A DNA stretch of 64,000 bases from Psychrobacter sp. DAB_AL43B (lineage in GTDB: Bacteria > Pseudomonadota > Gammaproteobacteria > Pseudomonadales > Moraxellaceae), in assembly GCF_900168255.1 (NCBI RefSeq), contig NZ_LT799838.1, positions 3,224,001 to 3,288,000 of the forward strand, written 5' to 3'. Positions 10,330 to 20,115 of the stretch are shown in pieces. The translations under genes and the position numbers were made by a program. The first letter of the stretch is position 1; each line of letters starts with the position of its first letter. The notes below the pieces were generated by a model. It ran no database searches. It saw only the letters and a program-made list of their open reading frames with translations, and was not told the DNA's origin.

Positions 10330-11586
10330 ATGTCTATCCCTTCTAACGTACAACCCAAAGCCTCATCGAATAAATCGAATGCGTTTAATCCCCCTTCTTC
10401 AAAGTTTACTTTTTGGCTGGTACTTTGCGCCATGGTTTTGCTGGGCACTAATATGCGTGCGCCTATCGTTGCGCTTGGTTCTATTGCGCCCGTCGTACAA
10501 GAGGCCTTGAATATCTCAGAGACTCAAATCGGTTGGCTGGGCGCAGTGCCTATGCTGACCTTTGCTCTTGGCGCACTGATCTCACCGTCTATTGGCAAGC
10601 GTTTTGGCATTGAGAATACCTTGATTGCGATGATTGCCCTGCTGACCTTTGGTATGGTTGTGCGTGCAGTTATCCCAACATGGATTGGGTTTTTAAGTGG
10701 TACGGTGATGTTGACCTTAGCCATTGGTTTTGCAAATACCTTGGCAGCACCAGTCATTAAACAGCGCACTCCCAATAATATTCCTTTAGTTACCGGTCTA
10801 TTCAGTCTGGCTATGACCGTAACCGCTGGAATAGTGGCAGGTGTAGTATTACCGTTATCTGAACGAGTTGGCTGGCAATGGTCATTGGGTGGTTGGGCAT
10901 TTTTAGGGCTATTCGCAGTTGTTATCTGGGTATTTTTGCGTATACGTCTAGGCTCGTCGAGCGATCAAGTCGTTCCTGTGGCTGCTCAAGGCTCCTCTGA
11001 TATTTCTGTATGGCGTACCGCTTTTGCTTGGCAAATTGGCATATTTCTGGGTATTCAATCCTTACTTTATTACACGGTTGCGAGCTTTTTACCATCTATC
11101 TTAGTCAGTAAAGGAATGAGCGCGGTGAGCGCAGGACAGATGGGTTCGGTGTTCCAGTTTATGGCCCCACTGTCTATTTTGGCTTTAACGTGGCTAATCA
11201 ACCGTGGTCGCCCTATTCAAGCACTATCCGTCTTTGCTGCCACCCTTAACGTGATCGGTATTTTTGGTCTTAGCTATATGTCTACTGACTTAGCATGGCT
11301 GTGGGCAGGTTTGATGGGTGCAGGTTGCTCGGCGATTTTCACGTTAAGTATCATGCTGTTCTCTATGCGTACTTATACGACCAATCAAGCCAGTGAGCTG
11401 TCTGGTATGGCGCAATTCGTCGGCTATATCATTGCCTTCTTCGGTCCACTTGGGACTGGTTGGCTACATGAGTTGACTGACAGCTGGGATTTGCCGCTAC
11501 TGATTACGCTTATTTTGATGATTGTAAACGTAGCCATAGCTTGGCTAATCAGTCGTCCGGTGATGGTCGATGGTAAAAAGGTTTAA
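10330..11586 (+). CDS. MFS transporter of the CynX/NimT type
   Basis: Twelve-helix major facilitator. The core begins FTFWLVLCAMVLLGTNMRAPIVALGSIAPVVQEAL, a signature of the CynX/NimT (cyanate/2-nitroimidazole) branch, followed by the loop ISPSIGKRFGIENTL between helices 2 and 3. The substrate is unknown; members move small organic anions or drugs. Possible starts in frame are GTG 10267, ATG 10288 and ATG 10330. I chose 10330 since the upstream residues look non-conserved, but this is uncertain. It stands alone and has no regulator next to it. Confidence 0.82.
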   Translation: MSIPSNVQPKASSNKSNAFNPPSSKFTFWLVLCAMVLLGTNMRAPIVALGSIAPVVQEALNISETQIGWLGAVPMLTFALGALISPSIGKRFGIENTLIAMIALLTFGMVVRAVIPTWIGFLSGTVMLTLAIGFANTLAAPVIKQRTPNNIPLVTGLFSLAMTVTAGIVAGVVLPLSERVGWQWSLGGWAFLGLFAVVIWVFLRIRLGSSSDQVVPVAAQGSSDISVWRTAFAWQIGIFLGIQSLLYYTVASFLPSILVSKGMSAVSAGQMGSVFQFMAPLSILALTWLINRGRPIQALSVFAATLNVIGIFGLSYMSTDLAWLWAGLMGAGCSAIFTLSIMLFSMRTYTTNQASELSGMAQFVGYIIAFFGPLGTGWLHELTDSWDLPLLITLILMIVNVAIAWLISRPVMVDGKKV

Positions 11587-11676
11587 TTTTTATCATTAAG
11601 CAATTAACTTTTGCACCATATTGCTGCTTATCTGATTCTGCTAGACTGGTTCGATTGTATATAGGACAGCAGAATC

Positions 11677-12519
11677 ATGATAAACAGACCTTTTCGCTTA
11701 CCGCAGCGCTTGCTCACGGTCGCTGCACTGACCGTAGCAATCGCTATCAGCGGTTGTCAAAAAACGCCTGATGCCAATGATGCTAAGACGGATAATGGCA
11801 CTCAAAATAGTACTCCAATCGCCGATCTTCAAGCTGCCGAAACTCAGCAAACAACCACTTCAACTGAGCAGCAATCTGCACCGATAACCATATTGGCACT
11901 TGGTGACTCGCTGACAGAAGGGCTTGGCGTCGATAATGACGCCAATTACCCCGCGCAGCTAGAAGTACGCTTAAAAGAACTTGGCTATAAAAATGTCAAC
12001 GTCGTCAATTCAGGCTTGAGCGGTGAAACCAGTACGGGCCTCGTCAATCGCTTAGATTGGGTATTGCAGACCAAGCCTGATATTACGATTTTGACTGTGG
12101 GTGCCAATGATGCCATTCGCGGTATTGATGTGGCGACGGTTGAGGCCAATATTCGTACTGCTGTAAAGCGTTTACAAGATGGCGGTAGCGAAGTTATCTT
12201 AGGCGGTATGCAGATTTATGACAATCTTGGCTCTGAGTATGTTAAATCATTTGCCGCGATATACCCAAGAGTGGCAAAAGACATGAATGTGACGCTGATT
12301 CCGTTCTTCTTAGACGGTGTCGGCGGTGACCCTAAGCTGAATCAAGCGGATGCCATTCACCCAACTAAAGAGGGTTATACCATTATTGTTAATGACAATA
12401 TTTTGCCAATCTTACAACCTGAGCTTAAAAGATTAGAAGCAAGTAATGCTGGTGAATCAATAAAACCTAACAAGCCAGCGCCAACATCGACGAGCACGCC
12501 TACTGAGACTGCGCAATGA
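11677..12519 (+). CDS. tesA: TesA-like GDSL arylesterase/lysophospholipase, lipoprotein
   Basis: SGNH hydrolase. The catalytic serine is in LALGDSLTEGLG (block I), the oxyanion Gly and Asn are in NSGLSGETS and VGANDAIRG, and the Asp/His pair is in DAIHPTKEGY near the C-terminus. A leader with a lipobox (ISGCQ) replaces the cleaved signal of E. coli TesA, so the protein is probably membrane-tethered in the periplasm. The 280-residue length includes a Gln/Thr-rich linker after the lipobox and a Pro/Thr tail. Its stop overlaps the start of the ABC ATPase by 4 bp, the same arrangement as tesA-ybbA-ybbP elsewhere except that those genes are divergent in E. coli. Confidence 0.88.
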   Translation: MINRPFRLPQRLLTVAALTVAIAISGCQKTPDANDAKTDNGTQNSTPIADLQAAETQQTTTSTEQQSAPITILALGDSLTEGLGVDNDANYPAQLEVRLKELGYKNVNVVNSGLSGETSTGLVNRLDWVLQTKPDITILTVGANDAIRGIDVATVEANIRTAVKRLQDGGSEVILGGMQIYDNLGSEYVKSFAAIYPRVAKDMNVTLIPFFLDGVGGDPKLNQADAIHPTKEGYTIIVNDNILPILQPELKRLEASNAGESIKPNKPAPTSTSTPTETAQ

Positions 12520-13238
12520 TACCTTTATCTTCAGACCTAGATTCAGCGGCAACCATCACGCCCGCTTCGAAACCTTCAGCATTGCTTATCGCCTTACAAC
12601 TTAATAAAACCGTGCAAGTCGGTGACCAATCTTTATCCATTATTAAAGACGTCGACATTCATGTCAATGCGGGCGAGTTTGTGGTCATCATGGGCAAATC
12701 TGGCTCTGGAAAATCTACTTTGTTAGGCTTGTTAGCGGCGCTAGATTATCCTGATAGTGGCAGCGTTGAATTAGCAGGACAGACCTTGAGCAGCCTCGAT
12801 GAAGATGCGTTGGCAGTCATTCGTCAACGTGACATGGGTTTTGTCTTTCAATCGTTTCATTTATTGCCGACATTGACGGTGGCAGAAAATATTGCCTTCC
12901 CACTTGATATCGCTCGACGTCCAAACAAAGCACGAGTGGATGAGTTGATTGAAGCCGTTGATTTGGGGCACAGACGCAATAGCTTGCCCAATCAACTATC
13001 AGGCGGCGAGCAGCAGCGTACGGCCGTCGCACGAGCACTGGTATCACAGCCAAAAATTGTCTTTGCGGATGAGCCAACAGGTAATTTAGATGAGCAAAAC
13101 GCCAATCAAGTGATGCAATTATTATTAGATTTGAGACAGCAAGTGGGCTCAGCGTTGGTTGTTGTGACCCATGACCCTGCGCTAGCTGAAATGGCAGATC
13201 GGGTCATTACCATGCATGACGGGCGGATTGTATCTTAA
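12516..13238 (+). CDS. ybbA: YbbA-like ABC transporter ATP-binding protein
   Basis: ATPase of the MacB/LolD-type group that powers FtsX-like permeases. Walker A is GKSGSGKST near residue 65, the Q-loop is VFQSFHLLPTLT, the signature is LSGGEQQRTAVARAL, Walker B is VFADEPTGNLD and the H-loop is VVTHD. The 240-residue length is normal. It overlaps the preceding esterase gene and the following permease gene, so the three are co-translated. The likely role is extraction or remodelling of a cell-envelope substrate; the substrate of YbbAP systems is not established. Confidence 0.93.
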   Translation: MIPLSSDLDSAATITPASKPSALLIALQLNKTVQVGDQSLSIIKDVDIHVNAGEFVVIMGKSGSGKSTLLGLLAALDYPDSGSVELAGQTLSSLDEDALAVIRQRDMGFVFQSFHLLPTLTVAENIAFPLDIARRPNKARVDELIEAVDLGHRRNSLPNQLSGGEQQRTAVARALVSQPKIVFADEPTGNLDEQNANQVMQLLLDLRQQVGSALVVVTHDPALAEMADRVITMHDGRIVS

Positions 13239-15883
13239 TGAATAATTTGATGAATAATAAGCAAACAGAAAAGCATTCACCAAAAGATACAACTGATACT
13301 AGCATGGCAAAAGAGTCAGATTATACTGGCAGTATCATCTACCATTTATTTAAAGGATTGGGCGCGCAAGCATTGAGCCGTAGCTGGTGGCAGCGCTGGA
13401 TATATCCGGTATTATTTTTACTGACTTTAACGCTGTCACTGGCAACCTATCTAACCCTAGATTCGATTCAGCAATCTGTTAATACTTATATTAACGATAA
13501 TCAGCGTGCGCTGGTTGGTGGCGATTTGATCTTAAACAGTCAACAAGACTGGCCAAGCGAGGTGTTGACGCAAGTAGCAACGGTCGCTGATACGCAAAAA
13601 GTTTATGACTATCAATTTAATGCGATGGTAGTGACTGATGAGCAAACCTTACTTGCTCGGGTCAAAGCCGTCTCGCCTGCTTATCCGTTATATGGTGATG
13701 TCGAGCTGGCATCTGGTCAGCCTTTATGGCAGCAGCTCAAGCCTGATAATGTGGTCGTCGCCCCAGAAGTCCTTAAAAGCCTAAACGCTAGTATTGGTGA
13801 TAAAATTACCATTGGTGAAGGACAGTTTACGATTAGCGATGTGCTGACCAAAGAGCCTGACCGTCCGTTGACGGCCTTTGGCTTTGGTGGACGAGTGCTG
13901 ATGCAACAAGACGCGCTCGCTGCAACCAATCTATTGGGTGAGCGTAGCCGTATCAACTATCGTATTGAGTTGGCCGGCGAGCCCGAATTAATCGCTGAGC
14001 AGCGTGATAAGCTGACGCAAATATTAACCAATTATCCTGATATCGAGCTCTCAGATGCTGAGTCAGCAGACACCTCTGTCTCGCGTATCTCTGATAATGT
14101 GTTGATGTTTTTAAAACTCTTGGTCATTGCCGTCTTGTTATTATCGGCGGTCGCGATGTATGGGGTCATCACCGCGTTTGTGTCCAAGCAGCAATCTAGC
14201 AATGCGATTCGTTTAGCATTGGGTGAGCCACTTGGCAGTCTCAAACGCAGCTATTATCAGCTGCTGATTGCAACGACTGTCATTGCTGGTATCGCCGCGA
14301 TTATCGTCAGTTTTGGCTTGCTTAAAGTTGGTCAGCCGTATCTTGTGGCTATCTTGCCAGCAGATGTTGGCTTAGCCATCAATCCTATCAGTGCCATTAA
14401 AACCATTATTATCGCTTTGGTGCTGACGTTGCTTATCGCACAGCGTGGCTTAAGTTCGCTTAATACCACCAAACCCGCAACCTTGCTTAGCCAAGGTGCT
14501 AGCTCGCAAGCGCAAAATATACCTTGGTATAAACGCTTCCCTTTACTATGGTATGGGCTAATGCTCACAGGGCTGTATGCGTTCTTTGCCTATGAAGTAG
14601 GTTCGTTTAAGTTAGGCGCTCAGCTGCTAATAGGATTAATCGGTTTCGTAGCAATATTTTGGCTGTTGGCGCGTGCTTGGTTATGGCTACTTGCCAAGTT
14701 AGCTATGAGTAGCCATATCAGTTGGATGCAACGTATTGCTATTCATAACCTTGCGCGTAAAGGCAATCAATCAGCGCTATTTTTTGTCACGCTATCATTA
14801 TCCGTCGCTGTGCTTACGTTAATCACCACACTGAATCACAGTATTAATACCCAGTTTATTAATGCCTATCCTGAAGATGCGCCCAATTTATTTTTGTTAG
14901 ATATTCAAAGCGATCAGCATGATGAGATTAATAAGATCATTGAAGCACCAGTGAACTACTATCCTGTCATTCGTGCCCGTGTGGTGACCGCAAATGATGT
15001 ACTTGTACAGGATATCGAGCCTGCCGAGGGTTTTGATGACCCTACGCGTGTCTTTAATTTAAGCTACTCAGATACCGTTATGGAGACTGAGTTTATTACA
15101 GATGCCGTAGCCGATAATCAACTGTATGAACCTATCGAAACTGAGAGTAGTAATCCAGGGCAAGTCGTCGCGCCTTTATCGATTTTAGACACCGCTGCCA
15201 GTTTATTAAATGTCGGTATGGGTGATGAAGTTCGCTTTAATATTCAAGGTATTGAAATCGTCGGTCAAATTACCAGTATTCGCTCGCGTTATGAGCAAGG
15301 TCCAAGCCCTTATTTTTACTTCTTATTTGAGCCCTCTGTCCTCTCTGCTGCGCCGCAAATCCAATTTGCCACTGCCCATGTAACCGCTGATGATATTCCA
15401 GACTTGCAAGGACAACTGGTCAGAGCGTTTCCTGCTGTGACGACTATTGATGGGACGGCTATCGCGCAGCAAGTCCAAGAGTTGGTTGCACAAATGAGTC
15501 GCTTGGTTTATGTCTTTACCCTACTGGCTCTATTGACTGGCATCATGGTATTGATTAGCTCGTTACTGTCCACCTCGCAAGATCGTATGCAAGAAAGCGC
15601 TTCGTTTAGGCTGTTAGGTATGCAAAAACGCGACTTATATATGCTTAATATACTAGAGCTTGGGTTGCTTGGACTTAGTGCCGCGGCATTCGCTGTTATT
15701 ATCGCCAGTGTTGGCGCATGGGCTGCTATTACCCAATGGTTTAATCTACGCTTTAGTGTGCCGTGGGCGAGTTTAAGTATTGGCGGAGCATTATTAATCG
15801 CGCTACTGTTTGCTATCGCTATTATTTATGTGCGATTGGTAATTGGACGTGGGATCATGGCGAGGGTAAGGGCGATGATTTAA
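13238..15883 (+). CDS. ybbP: YbbP-like FtsX-family permease
   Basis: Large permease of 881 residues with a first membrane helix near residue 55, a periplasmic domain, groups of transmembrane helices near 285-400 and 430-500, a second periplasmic domain, and three C-terminal helices (about 745-875). This ten-helix layout is that of YbbP/FtsX-MacB-type permeases, which act mechanically and do not form a channel. The start overlaps the ybbA stop. The cytoplasmic N-terminal extension of about 45 polar residues is longer than usual. Confidence 0.9.
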   Translation: MNNLMNNKQTEKHSPKDTTDTSMAKESDYTGSIIYHLFKGLGAQALSRSWWQRWIYPVLFLLTLTLSLATYLTLDSIQQSVNTYINDNQRALVGGDLILNSQQDWPSEVLTQVATVADTQKVYDYQFNAMVVTDEQTLLARVKAVSPAYPLYGDVELASGQPLWQQLKPDNVVVAPEVLKSLNASIGDKITIGEGQFTISDVLTKEPDRPLTAFGFGGRVLMQQDALAATNLLGERSRINYRIELAGEPELIAEQRDKLTQILTNYPDIELSDAESADTSVSRISDNVLMFLKLLVIAVLLLSAVAMYGVITAFVSKQQSSNAIRLALGEPLGSLKRSYYQLLIATTVIAGIAAIIVSFGLLKVGQPYLVAILPADVGLAINPISAIKTIIIALVLTLLIAQRGLSSLNTTKPATLLSQGASSQAQNIPWYKRFPLLWYGLMLTGLYAFFAYEVGSFKLGAQLLIGLIGFVAIFWLLARAWLWLLAKLAMSSHISWMQRIAIHNLARKGNQSALFFVTLSLSVAVLTLITTLNHSINTQFINAYPEDAPNLFLLDIQSDQHDEINKIIEAPVNYYPVIRARVVTANDVLVQDIEPAEGFDDPTRVFNLSYSDTVMETEFITDAVADNQLYEPIETESSNPGQVVAPLSILDTAASLLNVGMGDEVRFNIQGIEIVGQITSIRSRYEQGPSPYFYFLFEPSVLSAAPQIQFATAHVTADDIPDLQGQLVRAFPAVTTIDGTAIAQQVQELVAQMSRLVYVFTLLALLTGIMVLISSLLSTSQDRMQESASFRLLGMQKRDLYMLNILELGLLGLSAAAFAVIIASVGAWAAITQWFNLRFSVPWASLSIGGALLIALLFAIAIIYVRLVIGRGIMARVRAMI

Positions 15884-15906
15884 TCGTATTCAATTTCAGC
15901 TTTTCA

Positions 15907-15934
15907 CGAAAAACCCCTTCCTAGGAGTTTTTCG
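15907..15934 (+). terminator. Intrinsic terminator after ybbP
   Basis: Hairpin with arms cgaaaaacccct and aggagtttttcg (one mismatch) 24 bp after the ybbP stop. Its own T-rich right arm stands in for a clean T tract. Confidence 0.6.
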
Positions 15935-16654
15935 TTCGCTGTTATTTGCCAGTCTGGGTAAGAATTTAATTCTCATACTTATGCACTTCAAAACATGTCG
16001 TTTATAACTCGTCTATTCCATCAAAACAATCATTCCTAGCAGCGTTTATAAAGATATTCGAATTTAATTTTTACAAAAATTAACAATTTTTTCCGTATTG
16101 TCTATCGGCCAACAGGGTAGAATAAATGCTAGCATTTATTCTACCCTGTTGGCCGATAGACATATCTTTCTTTTTGTCGATTTATATATATAATTACCTT
16201 TAATATCAATAACTTACGCTGACCTATATTATCTAATTTGGCATATAACGCGTAGTTTTACTCTTTGCATACTTACCATTAAAGAATATGGTTGTTATAC
16301 TCTATTGTATGTGATATACATACTACAAACGTTGAATCGGAATTGAAATCTTTGTTTCAATAAATAAGTATATCTTATTTTTTAATGCAGTAGATGTAGT
16401 AGTGATTCGAATATGTATTACGAGTATTAGTTTTCATAATATAACTCGTGATACAAATCACAAATTGTTAAAAATCCCGAGTAATATTCTTAGTTTTTCT
16501 TTACTTCAAACTGTATCAAAATACTCATTTATAAAATTATTATATAAAAATTTCAAATAGTGTATAATACGACCCATTTTGTGCATTTCAATACAAAGAC
16601 AGACTTTTGTTTTGTATTATACTTTACCGTAAGTTCTGAATAGGACTATCAAAT
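15935..16654. other. AT-rich 0.7-kb gap containing a long palindrome
   Basis: No gene seen. The stretch is strongly AT-rich compared with the flanking genes. It contains the perfect palindrome at 16099-16162 and a TATAAT box at 16563-16568 that could serve the gene at 16655, although no good -35 box is in place. Confidence 0.5.
16099..16162. repeat. Perfect 64-bp palindrome
   Basis: The left arm (16099-16130) is the exact reverse complement of the right arm (16131-16162): 32 bp per arm, no spacer, centre GCTAGC. Pairing stops at 16098/16163. There is no T tract on either side, so it is not an ordinary terminator. Confidence 0.95.
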
Positions 16655-16873
16655 ATGAAAAATCTCAATAATGAGAAATTAGAACGCCTGTATGTTAAAG
16701 CGTTGGAACGTAACATCGATTATTTGGTGCAAGATACGGTGGATGGAGTATTGTCGAAAAATACTAAATTTAATAATACACGAGGCAATGTTCATGGAAG
16801 AATGAACGGTGTTATTACTAAAAAACGTCATGACTCAATGCTCAAAGAAACGTACAATCAAGTATTTGCTTAG
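16655..16873 (+). CDS. Small hypothetical protein (72 aa)
   Basis: I do not recognise this protein. It is hydrophilic and basic, with a helical N-terminal half (KNLNNEKLERLYVKALERN) and a Gly/Asn-rich middle. It is preceded by a TATAAT box about 90 bp upstream and followed after 26 bp by a second unknown gene on the same strand, suggesting a two-gene unit. Its base composition is much more AT-rich than the ybb or avt genes on either side, which hints at acquisition. Confidence 0.55.
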   Translation: MKNLNNEKLERLYVKALERNIDYLVQDTVDGVLSKNTKFNNTRGNVHGRMNGVITKKRHDSMLKETYNQVFA

Positions 16874-16899
16874 AAGTTAACTTAGTACGGAGCTAAGCA

Positions 16900-17910
16900 G
16901 TGAGTTCAGACAACAGTGATCCTTTAGAAAGTACAACACTAAATGCATTAAAAAAACAATATGATTTTTCAGAAGCTCAGAATGCTAATCTTTTTGAAGC
17001 AGAACAACAGAGAAGATTACAAACTAGTTCAGATTATCTAGAAAGCGCTACAAGTCAATTACCTCCTCTTTCTGATCTAATGAAGGGTGTTCAAGCTTCT
17101 AATTTACATATTGATGAAAAATATGATCATCTGTTAGCACTCTTAATCCATTTAACAAATCATAGTATGAAAGCTTATAAACAAGTTCAGAATGTTATAG
17201 GCGAAGTCGATGATAAGATAAATAGTGAATTCTGTTATTTAGCTAGAGCTGAAACCTCAATTATCTACGCAGTGCTAACTAAAAAATATGATACTGATTT
17301 TGAGTTAGCTCTTATTGATGCTATTACTTCTACAAGACACATAATTAATGATTGTCTTGACATAATTGCTATACATGCAAATAAGTGTTATTTATCTATA
17401 TTAAATAGATATGATACGATCAAAATTACTCCTCATTTTAAAAACTTTGACAGCATACAACCTTTGATCAGAGAAGCTTTGGAACTAGCTGCTACTACTA
17501 GATTCACTAGAGGGACTAATAGGATTCAGGAATATTTGAAGTTTATTGAAGACGGAAATAAGCTGCCTCAATTAATTGAGTTTTGTGAGATATATCCTGA
17601 TTTAATGTACCATTTAAACCAAATTTTTCAGGATAAATTTGATGGTAATCAGCTTGTTGAACTTAAACGTCAAGCTCTTGAGCAGCAATTGAAAGAAATT
17701 AATAATGAAAGTGACGCTCAAACACGACATGAAGAAACTTTAGAGAGTAATAACACTAATGCCAAAAGGCAGAGAGATACATATATTTTTATGTCATTCC
17801 TAGCGGTAGCAGTAGCCTTATTAGGTATTTGGATTACTGTGATTTTAAGTAGCTATACATTGGAATCAAAATCATCTGTGCCTTTGGATAGCCAAGTTTC
17901 AAATCCTTAA
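16900..17910 (+). CDS. Hypothetical protein with C-terminal membrane anchor (336 aa)
   Basis: Not recognised. It starts at GTG 16900 with CGGAG 8 bp upstream. The bulk is a helical soluble region. A Gln/Glu/Asn-rich segment near residues 250-290 may form a coiled coil, and one hydrophobic helix near 300-322 (IFMSFLAVAVALLGIWITVIL) leaves a short tail, so the protein is probably tail-anchored with its body in the cytoplasm. It forms an apparent unit with the 72-residue gene upstream. AT-rich codon use sets both apart from their neighbours. Function unknown. Confidence 0.65.
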   Translation: MSSDNSDPLESTTLNALKKQYDFSEAQNANLFEAEQQRRLQTSSDYLESATSQLPPLSDLMKGVQASNLHIDEKYDHLLALLIHLTNHSMKAYKQVQNVIGEVDDKINSEFCYLARAETSIIYAVLTKKYDTDFELALIDAITSTRHIINDCLDIIAIHANKCYLSILNRYDTIKITPHFKNFDSIQPLIREALELAATTRFTRGTNRIQEYLKFIEDGNKLPQLIEFCEIYPDLMYHLNQIFQDKFDGNQLVELKRQALEQQLKEINNESDAQTRHEETLESNNTNAKRQRDTYIFMSFLAVAVALLGIWITVILSSYTLESKSSVPLDSQVSNP

Positions 17911-18050
17911 TGATAGATTATAAATGTTCTTTAAAAAATTAGAATCTTAGAGTGCTCTCTGCGCTTTTTCAAACAAAGTGCTTCTAGTCTCAAATTTAAT
18001 AAAAAAAATTAACGATTCTTGAGATTTTCGCTACAAAATCCAAAGCCAGA

Positions 18051-18087
18051 AAAACGCCTTCTATCAATTTAGAAGGCGTTTTTTTTG
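18051..18087 (+). terminator. Intrinsic terminator before avtA
   Basis: Strong hairpin with arms aaaacgccttct and agaaggcgtttt followed by a T run. It lies about 140 bp after the 336-residue gene; the gap from 17911 to 18225 contains nothing else that I can identify. Confidence 0.8.
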
Positions 18088-18225
18088 CTTCATAAGCTGT
18101 ATAGACATATAAGTCAGTATCTACCCCGCTCTTTGCTTATTTTATAGCCCTCATTTGCTATACTAGCCCCACTTTATCGATTAAATAACCACTTATAACA
18201 CCCTCCCAAACAGCATGGTAGCCTT

Positions 18226-19557
18226 ATGAAATTCTCAAAGTTCGGTCAAAAATTTACCCAGCCCACTGGCATCTCACAATTGATGGATGATCTGGGCGAT
18301 GCGCTAAAAAGCGATCAGCCTATCAACATGCTAGGTGGCGGTAACCCTGCCAAGATTGAGGCGGTGAATGAGCTTTTTTTAGAGACTTATAAAGCACTTG
18401 GTAATGATAACGATACCGGTGAAGCCAATAGTAGCGCTATTATCAGCATGGCGAATTACTCTAATCCGCAAGGTGATGCCGCATTTATCGATGCCTTGGT
18501 TGGCTTCTTTAACCGTCATTATGATTGGAATTTGACGGCAGAAAATATTGCCCTAACCAATGGCTCGCAGAATGCCTTTTTCTATCTATTCAACCTTTTT
18601 GGCGGCGCTTTCGTTGATGAAAATAACGAACCTATCGATAAATCAATTCTACTGCCGTTAACCCCTGAATATATCGGCTATAGTGACGTCCATGTTGAGG
18701 GTCAACATTTTGCAGCTGTACTACCGCATATCGATGAAGTCACTCATAATGGCGAAGAAGGCTTTTTTAAATATCGTGTCGACTTTGAAGCGTTAGAAAA
18801 CTTGCCCGCGCTAAAAGAAGGTCGCATTGGCGCTATCTGTTGCTCACGTCCGACCAATCCGACTGGCAACGTCTTGACTGATGATGAAATGGCGCATTTA
18901 GCTGAGATTGCCAAGCGCTATGACATACCGTTGATTATTGACAATGCTTACGGTATGCCCTTTCCTAACATCATTTATTCTGATGCGCATCTTACTTGGG
19001 ATGACAATACTATCCTTTGTTTCAGCCTATCTAAAATTGGCTTACCCGGTATGCGTACCGGTATTATCGTTGCAGCTCCCAAAGTCATTGCCGCTGTTAG
19101 TGCGATGAATGCGGTGGTGAATCTCGCACCGACGCGTTTCGGCGCTGCGATTGCCACGCCACTAGTCAAAAACGACCGAATTAAGCAGCTATCTGATAAT
19201 GAGATTAAGCCGTTTTATCAGCAGCAAGCGAATACCGCCGTACGCTTATTAAAAGAAGCGTTGGGCGATTATCCCCTAGCGATTCATAAGCCTGAAGGCG
19301 CGATTTTCTTATGGTTATGGTTTAAAGACTTGCCGATTACGACCGTTGAGTTATATGAGCGTCTAAAAGAAAAAGGCACGCTTATTGTGCCAAGTAAACA
19401 CTTTTTCCCTGGTGTCGATGTGAGCAATTACCAGCATGCGCATGAATGTATTCGTATGAGCATTGCCGCTGATGAGCAAACGCTGATTGATGGTATTCGA
19501 GTGATTGGTGAAGTGGTGCGCGAGCTTTATGATGAGGCTAAGAGTCAAAACGACTAA
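18226..19557 (+). CDS. avtA: AvtA, valine--pyruvate aminotransferase
   Basis: PLP-dependent fold-type I aminotransferase that exchanges amino groups between valine (or 2-aminobutyrate) and pyruvate, giving alanine. The 443-residue product starts with the AvtA signature FSKFGQKFTQPTGISQLMDDLG and the GGGNPA motif. NPTGN lies near residue 210, and the PLP-binding lysine sits in CFSLSKIGLPGMRTG near 270, with the phosphate-binding Arg following. It is a single gene bounded by terminators. Confidence 0.94.
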   Translation: MKFSKFGQKFTQPTGISQLMDDLGDALKSDQPINMLGGGNPAKIEAVNELFLETYKALGNDNDTGEANSSAIISMANYSNPQGDAAFIDALVGFFNRHYDWNLTAENIALTNGSQNAFFYLFNLFGGAFVDENNEPIDKSILLPLTPEYIGYSDVHVEGQHFAAVLPHIDEVTHNGEEGFFKYRVDFEALENLPALKEGRIGAICCSRPTNPTGNVLTDDEMAHLAEIAKRYDIPLIIDNAYGMPFPNIIYSDAHLTWDDNTILCFSLSKIGLPGMRTGIIVAAPKVIAAVSAMNAVVNLAPTRFGAAIATPLVKNDRIKQLSDNEIKPFYQQQANTAVRLLKEALGDYPLAIHKPEGAIFLWLWFKDLPITTVELYERLKEKGTLIVPSKHFFPGVDVSNYQHAHECIRMSIAADEQTLIDGIRVIGEVVRELYDEAKSQND

Positions 19558-19592
19558 GCCTTTTAATATACAAATAGTTAATCATAGAAATA

Positions 19593-19626
19593 AAAAAACG
19601 GACTTATGAATAGTCCGTTTTTTTCT
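19593..19626. terminator. Bidirectional terminator between avtA and a minus-strand gene
   Basis: Hairpin arms aaaaaacggact and agtccgtttttt with a 7-nt loop, flanked by A and T runs on opposite sides, so it can stop transcription from both avtA and the converging membrane-protein gene, whose stop codon lies inside it. Confidence 0.8.
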
Positions 19627-19996
19627 GTCGTTTAATCATGGGTTTGACTGTATTGATCGACTGAAAAGTCCTTGTGCATACGGTAAATCCATAAATGACG
19701 TAAGAGAGCAGGCTCGTATTGATAATATCATGGATACTGGCCTTTATTTCTGCACCCGTTAAGCCTGAGAGGCCTAAATCTGTAATAGTATGCCGATTGT
19801 CCAAATACTCACCCAATACAGCGATAGCCGTGACCATAATTAAAGCGATAAACGCTCTGATACTATATTTTTTGAAAATTGGACGCAGCAGGATTAAACT
19901 TAATAGATAAACGCTGATGCCCACATAAATATGTAAGGCATCTTTGTCTAAGCCTGTAGCATCGACGACACCGTTTTTGAATAGATAAAAATCCAC
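19604..19996 (-). CDS. Hypothetical inner-membrane protein (130 aa)
   Basis: Predicted from hydrophobicity to have three to four helices (about residues 23-42, 47-65, 88-108). The N-terminal part, with YLFKNGVVDATGLDKDALHIYVG followed by a helix, resembles small VanZ-like or phosphatase-like membrane proteins, but no decisive motif is present and I do not assign a family. It converges on avtA and stands alone; about 120 bp separates its start from the hisH stop. Confidence 0.55.
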   Translation of the reverse strand: MDFYLFKNGVVDATGLDKDALHIYVGISVYLLSLILLRPIFKKYSIRAFIALIMVTAIAVLGEYLDNRHTITDLGLSGLTGAEIKASIHDIINTSLLSYVIYGFTVCTRTFQSINTVKPMIKRQKKTDYS

Positions 19997-20115
19997 GATT
20001 TTATTCCGCGTATAAGAGGTAGAAAATAACTGAGTATAAATTGAGAATAAAAAAGGCAGGTTATATATTTGCTAACCTACCTTACTGCTCAATCAAATAT
20101 TTAATTCATGCTTCT

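Noticed and set aside
16099..16162. Reading the palindrome as a terminator
   Set aside because: There is no T tract on either side, the arms have no spacer for a loop, and the preceding gene already has a hairpin at 15907.
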